A stretch of DNA of 64,000 nucleotides from Atrina japonica (lineage: Eukaryota; Mollusca; Bivalvia; Pterioida; Pinnidae), in NCBI GenBank assembly GCA_030159075.1, contig BROG01000466.1, positions 442,501 through 506,500 on the forward strand, written 5' to 3'. Shown one piece after another: positions 55,176-64,000 of this stretch. A program made the position numbers and the translations under genes. Position 1 is the stretch's first letter; every line of letters starts with the position of its first letter. The notes beneath the pieces were generated by a model that made no database searches, had not been told where the DNA came from, and was given only the letters and a program-made list of their open reading frames with translations.

Positions 55176-58100
55176 TTAGTTTGGACTAAAAATTATTTTT
55201 GGTTTTAAAATTCTACCAAACTTGCTTGTTATTTGTTGTGTTTGTTGAGGTGTGTCAGATTTATTTGGTACATGTATTTGATTGTTGTCGGATGCTGTGC
55301 AATGTAGGTCAGCGTTGTCCAACTGCCATATTGGGGGGTTTTGTCCTAGGTATGGTTTTAAATGGTCAATATGAACTGTTACTGTATTTGATGATGGTGA
55401 TCTTTGAATTTTATAAGATAAGTCTGAAATTTTGTCTACAATGTTGTATGGTCCTGACCAACCTAATCCTAATTTTTCATTGGCATGTGGAGGATACCAT
55501 CTCCATACCCAGTTACCAACATTTATGTTTCTAGATTTGGCATTTTTATCATGATCTGATTTTTGTCTTTTTGCTGATTTTTTAAGATGCTGATTTGCTT
55601 TTTCAAATGATGTTAGTAAGGTTTGTTGTAGCCATTCAACATATTTGACTGGGCAGTCCTCTCTTTTTGTATCAGGGGGTTTCCCTACTATAAGGTCAAA
55701 GGGACAATTTATTTCTCTTCCTAACATGAGGAGATTCGGAGAGCATTAAGTACTCTTATGTTCGGTTGCTCTATAAGCCATCAGTAAGAATGGGAGTAAA
55801 TCATCCCAGTCATCAAAATTTCCAGATACAAAAATACTAATCATCTGACGGAGTGTTCGGTTGAATCGTTCTACTAAACCATCGGATTGGGGATGATAGG
55901 GAGTTGTTCTAGTTTTATCTATTCCTAACAATTTACAAACATGTTTGAAAAGTTGGGATTCAAACTCTCTTCCTTGATCTGTATGTATTTGATCAGGGCA
56001 CCCAAATCGACAAATGAATTCAGTGACTAACTTGTCAGCTACTGTTAGTGCCGTATGGTCACGTATTGGAAAAGCTTCTTTCCATTTAGTGTAGTAATCA
56101 CCAATAACCATGATATACAAATTTCCATTTATAGTTTCAGGTAATGGACCAACAATATCAATTGCAATGCATTGCAGAGGGGAACCAACTTGGAATTGTT
56201 TTATAGGAGAGTTGCCTACTCCTGGGCCAGGCTTGCATCTAGCACAAAGATCACATGATTCACACCATCTTTTCATAGCCTCATTCATTCTAGGCCAATA
56301 AAACCTTCGTTTTACAGATGATTGGTTTTTATATTTTCACAATCCAAATGACAATCAGAATCCTGTACTACTGATAGAGTGAATTGGGGATATTTTAAGT
56401 CCTGATTTTCATTTGCCACCGAATTGCACCCGGGGCAGTCTAATTTTTACATTTTTGCACTATTCTAGACAAACTATCAGCATTCTGATGCCTTGAACCA
56501 GGTCTATGCTGAATTTCAATATCAAAAGTGTCAACAATGCTCAACCATCTAGCTAACATTCCTTCTGGTTCTTTGAAATTTTTCAGCCATTTTAATGATG
56601 CATGGTCAGTTCTGAGTAGAATTTTCTGTCCTAATAAATAATGTTTAAATTGTTTCAAAAATATAACTACAGCTAATAATTCTTTCTTAGTGGTACAGTA
56701 TTTCTGTTGGGATTTGTTCAAAGTGTGACTAGCATAAGCTATTACTTTCTCTTCACCATTTTGTATTTGACTGAGAACTGCACCTATGCCATGATTACTA
56801 GCATCAGTATCGAGTATGTATGTACCTTCACAAGTAGGGTATGATAGAACTGGTGAGGACATTAGACATTCTTTGAGTATTTTGAATGATTTGAAACATT
56901 TTTCATCCCATTTGAATTTCATAGATTTTCTTGTGAGTTGAGACAGAGGGCTAGCTTTTTCTGAGAAATTTTGGATAAAACGTCTGTAGTAGCCAGCTAG
57001 TCCTACAAAACTTCTGACATCTCTTTTAGATTTAGGTTCTGGCCAATTTTGAATGACTTCAGCTTTTGTTTTGTCACACTCAACACCCTTCTCTGAGATA
57101 ATGTGCCCCAAATAGGGAATTTTCTTTTGAAATAATTTACACTTTTGGACTTTTAATGTTAAATTTGCTTTTCTCATTTGTTCAAAAACCATTTTTAAAT
57201 TTTCAAGTGTGATATCAAAATTTTTACCAAAGACTATAACATCATCAAGATAACAAAGACACTTTTTCCAAGTTAAATGTTTAAGGAAATTATCCATAAG
57301 TCGTTCAAATGTGGCAGGGGCATTTGTCAACCCAAATGGCATGACTGTAAACTGAAAAAAGACCTCTATGGGATGTAAATGCAGTCTTGGATTTATCATT
57401 CTCATTCATTTTGATTTGCCAGTAACCACTAGCAAGATCTAATGTACAAAACCAAGATTGGCCTGATAGAGTGTCTAATGTTTCATCAATGCGTGGTAAA
57501 GGGTATGCATCTTTCTGTGTGACAGAGTTTACTTTTCTAAAATCTATGCAGAATCTGGGTGTGCCATCTTTCTTTTTAACTAGACAAATGTTAGCAGACC
57601 AAGGACTATTGCTGGGTTCAATAATTTGATCCTCTAACATCTTATCAATCTCTTTGTCAATGATTTGTTTTTGAATTAGAGGATACCTTCTAAGTGGCAT
57701 TTTAATAGGTGGATGATCACCTGTGTTGATTTTGTGTGTAGTTATTTTTGTTTGACCTAATTTTTTTCCAGGTTTATGAAAAATGTCCTGATATTCAAAA
57801 ATGACTTGTTTGAGCTTATTTTTCTGACTTTCTGTAATACTAGCATCTGTTGTTTCTAATAGTGGTTTTAAGTGTTCAGGTAATTCTGTATTTTTATCAC
57901 AGTTGGTTTCATATGTTTGATTTTCGGTCATTATTTCACTCACACTCCCTATAGTTCCAACTGTAGATCCTTTTTCAATGGTAACAGGTTTTTCTCTGAC
58001 ATTTAGGACTGTCTGCTCCCATTTCTGGGTTAGAGAGACCTGGCTAATTGTATACCCTTACTAGATAAATATTTAGTGGGTTCTACCATTCCAATTCCTT

Positions 58101-58678
58101 GAATTGGTCTGTCTACCCAAGTTTGAAACATTAATTCTGTTTTTTTGGGGGGGGTTATAACATTTTCAAAACTTGAATTCTGGCACAACTATTTGAACTG
58201 TTTCTAAATAGTTTTACCTTTCCAAATGAAGTTTTCAAAATTTGTCTCTTGATATTGATTTGTGAGTTTGTTTTCTCAAGAAAATATATTCCCAATATAT
58301 TTATTTTGTCTAGATTGGCTATAATAATTCTTGAAACATTTGCTGTCCTAAAATTTCCACTTCAGCTGTAGTTTTACCGAGGACATGTATTTCCCTTCCA
58401 TCAGGGGAGGTAAGGTTGATGTCTGATTTTTCAAGTTTTGTCCCTAGACATTCAGCTAGTTCTGGGGTAATGATAGAAAAGGGACTCCCAGTATCAATGA
58501 GCATATTTAAAGGTCGATGTGAAATAAGTACCTTTAGATATAAGCATGCTTTAGAGGCATTACTTACTGATATATGAACTCTATTTTGGTCAACTTTTTC
58601 TATATTATGACTCGTATTATGATTCTCAGGATTTGACCTGTTTTCTTGTTCTATTTCAATCTGAGGGGCTGAGCTCAC
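55176..58678 (-). pseudogene. gypsy pol: protease, RT, RNase H, integrase
   Basis: Minus-strand domain order: aspartic protease with LIDTGSPFSII (58319-58678); a degenerate linker; RT N-half with KKDGTPRFCIDFRKVNSVTQ and LDLASGYWQI (57305-57943); RT C-half with VMPFGLTNAPATFERLMDNF and CYLDDVIVFG; RNase H with ILDTDASNHGIGAVLSQI, TTKKELLAVV and RTDHASLKWL (56440-57405); integrase core with DIVGPLPE, HTDQGREFES and a catalytic Glu in GLVERFNRTL (55746-56288); and a GPY/F-type C-terminal domain with GWSGPYNIVDKISDLSYKI (55176-55727). Breaks: an extra base in the A-run at 57355-57360 shifts RT; the region at 56289-56440 is out of frame and too short, having lost the His half of the integrase zinc finger; and stops occur in the protease-RT linker. 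Confidence 0.92.
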
Positions 58679-58689
58679 GGTCTCAAGAC

Positions 58690-60319
58690 CAGCTCTATCT
58701 AGTTTTCCGAATGTCTCTTTTGAATAGTACTTGTATTATCATTTCCGTTCTGGACATTTTGTGCATGATTTTCATTTCTTTGTTTAATAAAACATCTGCG
58801 TTCTAAATGTCCTATTTTCCCACAGTAGTCACATATAATGTTTCAAACAGGGTTATTCTGTGTGTTTTCTGTTGTGGAAATAGTATTTTGAAATGATGGT
58901 TGGGGAAATGATCTATTAGGAGTTTTATTATTGCCTAGTTTTTCTTTCATGATTTTCTCAACTTTTTCTTCTACTAGTCTGTCTATCAATTGATCTAGAT
59001 TCTCTTTTTCTTCTGCTCTCTTAATATTTTGTTTCAGAGCCAAGACTTTTTCACCACTATCTATAGGTATATTGTTTGGCTTTCTTATTTTATCTAATGA
59101 ACCCTCAATAGCTTCAAATTCAGCGGCATAAGATATTGCTTGTTCAAGGGTCTGAGGATGTTTAAAACTAATATGTTTCTTGAGATCGTGATGACCCAGA
59201 CCATTTACATATTGATCTATCACATGGATTTCTAGTGAAGAACTTGGTTCATTACGAAAAGCACGCTGTGCTAACCTTTTTTAAGCATATCCGTATTGAG
59301 ACACACTTTCTCCTACTTCTCTCTTTCTATTTCTAAATTCACACCTTGCAATAATCTCTCTCTCTTGGGGATTGAACCTTTGATTCAGTATCTGTATGAG
59401 AGTAGTATAATTAGTGCATTGGTGGTAACTTAACTCACTAAGTATTTTCTGTGCTGGACCTCTTAAACACATGATCAGACGTTGTGCTTTTTCAGTGTCA
59501 TTCCACATATTCCAATGTGCTACATGTTCAAAATAAGTGATATAATCTGACCATTCAGATGTATTAGGGTCAAATTTATCTGGATCCACTGTTTTATGTT
59601 TATTGTGGTACATGTGTATCCTTGGTGGGAAAAGTGGATCTAGTAGTCAAATGATTCACATGTGATAGTATGGGTGTTGACTCTAATAATGTAGGTCTAC
59701 TAGTTTGGATTTGTCTATACGAAGGTAATGGTGACTCAAATACAACTTGTCTTGAGTTATCTAGACTACCTGTATTTAAAGGTAGAGGGTAGTCTGTAAA
59801 ATGTGTACATCTACCTGTAGATTTTGGATCAAACATTGATCCATCATTCCCTATCATTTGTTCATTCATGTATGAGTCTGTAGGTTGATTTGTGAAATGT
59901 GTCATATTTGTGGTTAGATCTGTATTAGATCCAGCATTCCTTATCATTTGTCTGTTCATGTATGAACCTGTAGTTTGTTTGGTGAATGACTTATCTGTAG
60001 TTAGATCTGTAATAGATCCAATACTGGTAGTAATATTTTGAGGATGTCTTGTATCACTTGTTGCCTTATGTGACCTTACTTGTATATTCTCCTTAGGTTT
60101 TGTTGTTGAATGTTTTGTATTAAAATGACATTGTTCTAGAACATTTTTTAGTCTTCTCTCAATGTTTTTGATACCTTCTGTTAACTCAACAAGTTCACTA
60201 GTACGGTTGTCTAAAGGCGTACTATGAATTGGATGTTTAGACCCATCTAATGCACCTCTTAAGGGAGTTGAAACTGAATTTCTAAACATCTTCCTAACCT
60301 CGTATTGTCTATCTGCCAT
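58690..60319 (-). pseudogene. gypsy gag
   Basis: Starts MADRQYEVRKMF at 60319, 16 nt from the primer site. The first 240 residues are Ser/Thr-rich with repeated SYMN-QMI-N segments (about 59830-59990), then a one-base shift at about 59605 leads into the capsid part (DPDKFDPNTSEWSDYITYFE, RLIMCLRGPAQKIL, LNQRFNPQEREII). Two in-frame stops (about 59281 and 58843) break the C-terminal half (DQYVNGLGHHDLKKHI). The zinc knuckle CDYCGKIGHLERRC lies at about 58790-58832. With three lesions it cannot make full-length Gag. Confidence 0.88.
59830..59995 (-). repeat. internal repeat in gag N-terminal region
   Basis: Two near-identical coding repeats, each with SNTDLTT/SITDLTT, a FTNQPTDSYMNEQMIGN or FTKQTTGSYMNRQMIRN segment, then a following GS. 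This is probably a duplication in an unstructured part of Gag. Confidence 0.7.
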
Positions 60320-60334
60320 TATAAGCACATCCAG

Positions 60335-60346
60335 GTCACGGCACCA
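60335..60346 (-). other. primer-binding site, tRNA-His type
   Basis: On the minus strand TGGTGCCGTGAC follows the 5' LTR after two nucleotides. It is complementary to the 3' end of animal tRNA-His (GTCACGGCA plus CCA) as I recall it. Confidence 0.7.
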
Positions 60347-60348
60347 TC

Positions 60349-61228
60349 TGTAGTATTGTTGAGGGTCGCAACTAATATCAATAGTGATCCTCTAAATGTA
60401 AGGGATGTTTGAGGGTCACAATCAATATCAGTAGAGGCCCGCTCTGACCTTGTTCGTACAAGGATGTGCTTGACAGATAAAGACAAACAATAAAATAAGA
60501 TGAAATAGATTTTATTTACAAAATAAACTTGAATAATAATATATAATGAGGTAGCACTATATAAAAATGTTACCAATAAATATGATTTATGTACAAATTG
60601 TATATGATATTTTCATGTAATGGATTTACAAATAGATTTTTAATATGTGATATTAAATAGATTATTTTAATTTAAACTGAAAATTCTTACTATCAATTTT
60701 TATCAAAGGATATCACAGGTACACCTATTTGAAGTCAATACAATTTTGATATAGACTATAGATACAAATTGAAAGTAGATCAAGTTTTCTTAGATCACTA
60801 TAAATTTACCTTACTTTGAAACGGACTTTATACCAGTCCGGCGGTACCGAAAGTAGGTTGAGACGTCCTGCTAGCTGGAAATCGAAGTAGGTGCTGTTAC
60901 AGTACCTGTGTGGAGTGTTCTGCTGAACAACTCCCCCGAAACTGGACAAACAAGACCTTACAATAGAAAATCAATAAATCAATGAGAGCATTAGATGCAA
61001 ATAGGTCAACCAATGAAAATAGTTCTTATAAATGACCGGAAGTTTCAAATATTTAATATGGATGCCATGTGGAGTTTGGCAGTATGCTTTGCGTTGTGTT
61101 TTCTAAAATACTTGGATATCTAAGGAATAATTAGAATGACAGTTCAATATGGATAATATATATGAATTGTAAAAACAGTAAGTTAAGTCGTAAGTCAAGT
61201 TAACACAGATAAAATCAGTTTTTCTACA
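60349..61228 (-). repeat. gypsy LTR (5' LTR on minus strand)
   Basis: 880 bp. Compared with the other LTR it has an extra stretch of about 75 bp (near 60783-60861) and lacks a 14-nt piece that contains the TATATATA box (at about 60960). Confidence 0.9.
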
Positions 61229-61850
61229 TTAGCATTAAAAATCGGAAAATCTTCTTTAAGTGACCTGATAAATTTATTCATATATTCATCCGATTCTTTT
61301 CGGGTATTTAAAATAGCGTTGAAAAGCATATATTTTACATGATACCGGCAGTTTCCAATTAAAATCACGTCGTGTATTTTTAAAAACAGATATAAAACAA
61401 ATAAAAATCGGCCGACTTTAACATAGTCCGAGCGCTTAAAGGACCAAGATACCCGAGCCGGCCTGGCTCAGTCTGTAGAGCGTTCGACTCTGGATCGTGA
61501 GGTCGTGAGTTCGAGTCCCGCCGGCGACAGGTTGGTTTCCTGTATTTCGGATGAGACAGTAAAAGCTGGAGGTCCCGTGTCACAGTAGGTGTTGGCACGT
61601 TAAAGAACCCTACTGATCAATGGCCGTAAGTGCCGAGCATAGGCCAAAATTTGAAGCCCTTCACCGGCATTTGGTGACGTCTCCATATGAGTGAAATATT
61701 TTCGAGTGGGACGTTAAACAACGATAAACAAACAAGCAAACCAAGATACCGTGACCGAATTACGAAATACATTTGATATGCTGAAAGGGTTTATCTCAAA
61801 GGTCATTGCATACGGAAATACAGCTGGAATTTTTAAGTTCTAATAAACAA
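61229..61850 (+). repeat. segmental duplication, copy 1 (right part, with SINE)
   Basis: Continues the match to 63655-63990 after the gypsy insertion: AGCATTAAAAATCGGAAAA, GCGTTGAAAAGCATATATTT and ATCACGTCGTGTATTTTTAA; then, after the SINE, GGTCATTGCATACGGAAATA. Confidence 0.88.
61454..61739 (+). mobile_element. full-length tRNA-derived SINE with 11-bp target duplication
   Basis: ACCAAGATACC flanks both sides (61443-61453 and 61740-61750). The head GGCCTGGCTCAGTCTGTAGA contains an A-box-like region and GTGAGTTCGAGTCCC a B-box-like region. The body has CACAGTAGGTGTTGGCACGT, CCGTAAGTGCCGAGCATAGG and GTGACGTCTCCATATGAGTG. The tail GTGGGACGTTAAACAACG ends in an AACAAAC-type run. It is 286 bp. 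Copy 2 of the segmental duplication has one target copy only (63860-63875), so this is a recent insertion. The minus-strand frame over it is a shadow. Confidence 0.92.
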
Positions 61851-61859
61851 ACAACTTCG

Positions 61860-62260
61860 AACAGAAGATCTTTTACATCGTTTTACGTGTTTGACAATGT
61901 AGTTGAACACATTTTATCATATTCTCGACTATCTGTCAGGGGACAAAAATAGTAATTGTGACAGCTTATATCACTTTAAGTATATAAATTTGTTTGGACC
62001 GGAGACATTTGTGTTTCACAAACACATCTTGTTAAATAACACTTTACAAAAACGTGTTCACATGTAGAATAGAGTCTTTACAAATCACTCGAAAGAAACG
62101 GATCACCACCTACGCCACGCACTCCGTTTTAATTGTCAATTAGCGACATTTTCACATTCCACTATGTGGGGGTGATTTCGAGGAGTTTCCGCGCACAAAA
62201 CTGTGAAATGTGTAAATTAATGAAAACAATTAATGGTTAAAGCAACCGGATATATTTTTT
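61860..62260. other. no recognisable gene
   Basis: Unassigned. The stretch at 62206-62262 resembles 62820-62877 (GAAATGTGTAAATTAA...), so a unit of the duplicated segment may be arranged in tandem. Confidence 0.4.
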
Positions 62261-62269
62261 TACGAGTAT

Positions 62270-62700
62270 CTTTTATATTTCACAAATGATCCAATATGGC
62301 AGGGAGTGTTCAACAAAAAAACATTTCATATACAGGGGTAAACTACTCAACGACAAATTATTGACAGAGGGATATCGAAAACCGCGTTTGAAGTCAAATT
62401 TTACGGTCGGTATAAGAGCCTTGTTTGCGATTACTCTTGTTTCAGGAAGTGAAATGTTGAGTTACCGGTGCCTCTTCGATGGCGGGTGTTAAGACATTCG
62501 TACCAAAAAGGATTGGTTCCTCACGTTTTTCATTTTAATTTGACTGTTGACTCACGGCGAGTGTGACCGGTCAACAGGGGATACTTACTCCTCCATTGCA
62601 CCTGATCCCACCTCTTGGTTTCAATTTTCGTCCATATTTTTTACCAGATTTGTACATTTATCCTGGGCATCCTAAATTTTTATATTTTGGTATCTGAGAA
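62270..62700 (+). mobile_element. Penelope-like 3' fragment (family B), copy in duplication
   Basis: Near-identical to 51431-51880: YRGKLLNDKLLTEGYRKPRL, a small deletion before the YGRYK block, and the common 3' tail. Confidence 0.75.
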
Positions 62701-63990
62701 TTTTTATATTTAATACAGATCATCAATATCCAACTCAACATTCCGAAATTAAACTTTTAATGTGATGCAAAATTAGCACGCAAAAACTAATGCTGGCTCA
62801 CGTGACTGAAACTGATAACGAAATGTGTAAATTAAATGACAATAATTAACAGTCAAAGCAATCGAATATATATTTTAATGAGCAGTAAGGTTGGTAAAGG
62901 CACCGATCACCCTCAAGTGCCAAAACATAAGCACTCGTATGCTTTCTTGCCTAGATAAACGTTTATGCCCCCGGCCTGAAAGGTCTGCCGGGGTGTACAG
63001 TGTTTCATCGTCCATTTGTCTGTCTGTGCGCAATTTCGTTCAGCTTACTGTTTGTTTGTCTGTCCGTAATTCCGTCCCGCTTACATATTAAAGCGATATG
63101 AGCTGTCGTCGGTGAATAATTTTACATGCCCATTTTAGGTGATATTTTATCTTATATGTATTCCAAAGAGACAATCTGGTGGCTAGAATAACAAATACAT
63201 GTGTAAAATTGCAACAACCTTGCCAAACGTAACCCGTAATATCAGTTACTTTTTGTCCGCCTTGCTTTGAGCACTACAAATTAACTTTCGGTAAACTTTT
63301 ACGAAGATTACCGAGAGACAAATAAACAAATGCTATTTGCAGTTAATATACATTCTATTCTTATTACCCTTTGCGTTTATTTTTGTACATCATCATTTCA
63401 TAACTAAATCAGGCAAAGATGGTCTTTTTCGTCGTTTCAAAACATTCGTTTCTGAAATTGTCCACGTGGCGGGTAAATCGGGTGATCTCGACCCAATTTT
63501 ACTCGTCCCATCGCATTCTCGGCTTCATCATTCTTGACACATATGATCATGAACTGCCTAACTCCAACGGACATGGCGGCACGATTGTAAAACGTGAGGT
63601 ACGCATACTTTCTAGTTATATTGTTTTGATTTTGGCAATGTCAGCATTCAGGGTAGCATTAAAAATCGGAAAAAATTTCTTTTAGTGACCTGATATACTT
63701 ATTCATATATTCATCCGATTTTCTTGAGGTATTTAAAATAGCGTTGAAAAGCATATATTTTACATGATACCTACACTTTCCAATAAAAATCACGTCGTGT
63801 ATTTTTAAAAATAGATATAAAACACATAGAAGTCGGCCGACTTTAACATAGTCCGAGCGCTTAATGGACGAAGATACCCTGAACGAATTACGAAGTACAT
63901 TTTATATGGCGAAAGAGTTTATCTGAAAGGTCATTGCATACGGAAATACAGCTGGAATTTTTAAAGTTCTGGAAAACTTAAATTCTAATG
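62275..63990 (+). repeat. segmental duplication, copy 2 (uninterrupted)
   Basis: Second copy of 51431-52809 plus 61229-61850, without the gypsy element and without the SINE. It provides the pre-insertion sequence for both. Confidence 0.9.
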
Positions 63991-64000
63991 AAACAAATAG

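Larger units (their letters stand above)
52810..61228 (-). mobile_element. Ty3/gypsy LTR retrotransposon with zinc-finger ORF3
   Basis: Minus-strand element of 8.4 kb. 5' LTR 60349-61228, primer site 60335-60346, gag, protease-RT-RNase H-integrase, an extra reading frame (54524-55135), polypurine tract 54311-54323 and 3' LTR 52810-54310. gag and pol are broken. The element sits inside copy 1 of a duplicated segment; copy 2 gives the empty site CAGGGTAGCATT (63648-63659). The flanks GAAG and TTAG are compatible with a diverged 4-bp GTAG target duplication. Confidence 0.92.

Noticed and set aside
61454..61530. tRNA gene
   Set aside because: A-box and B-box-like sequences are present, but the SINE body, target duplication and lack of a closing acceptor stem show a SINE head.
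1..64000. CRISPR array, rRNA or bacterial operon
   Set aside because: No regularly spaced short repeats with unique spacers, no rRNA sequence, and the coding style is eukaryotic and transposon-derived.

Overview
The window is eukaryotic and AT-rich, and it is almost entirely mobile-element sequence. A bivalve mollusc (or a close lophotrochozoan relative) fits best. The reasons are a two-repeat DM9 lectin-type gene, tRNA-headed SINEs with a shared body, dispersed repeats that start AACAAGAG and carry internal tandem units, and Penelope-like retroelement debris carrying hammerhead ribozymes. I see no bacterial operons, no rRNA genes and no CRISPR arrays. The only host protein gene I can support as intact is the DM9 gene at 22645-23094 on the minus strand.

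Layout. 1-22 kb: fragments of a Penelope-like reverse-transcriptase element (best copy 4125-5078), SINE copies, several inverted-repeat elements, tandem-repeat elements and microsatellites. 22.6-23.1 kb: the DM9 gene. 24-26 kb: more retroelement tails and a tandem-unit dispersed element. 27.2-28.1 kb: a CpG-rich, promoter-like island. About 28.06-47.46 kb: a decayed Polinton/Maverick, with imperfect terminal inverted repeats. It carries remnants of packaging ATPase, integrase, capsid, adenain-like protease, a membrane protein and other small proteins. A whole Ty3/gypsy element (30241-39088) is inserted into its protease gene. The block 26938-47755 begins with a 286-bp sequence that recurs directly after it, and it is full of single-base indels, so an assembly gap filled with uncorrected long-read sequence must be considered. 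48-52 kb: a SINE with a 14-bp target duplication, a LINE reading frame split by a hammerhead-containing repeat, and the first copy of a segmental duplication. 52.8-61.2 kb: a second Ty3/gypsy element with a tRNA-His-type primer site, broken gag-pol, and an intact extra reading frame with C2H2-like zinc fingers in the position where env would sit. One of its LTRs holds a TTAA-flanked inverted-repeat element that carries a promoter-like site and a captured exon. 61.2-64 kb: the rest of the segmental duplication; its second copy supplies empty sites for both the gypsy element and a SINE.

Most novel signals. (1) A perfect replication-dependent histone-type mRNA 3' stem-loop, with a purine-rich downstream element, lies 41 nt after the stop codon of the outward-facing terminal gene of the Polinton. 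(2) A zinc-finger ORF3 is kept intact in an otherwise broken gypsy element. (3) A TTAA-type non-autonomous element carries an NRF1-like site and the first exon of a gene family that also appears at 9.4 kb. (4) Two hammerhead ribozymes differ at stem I in a way that keeps the pairing. Coordinates of degraded genes are approximate because they were read through frameshifts by eye.
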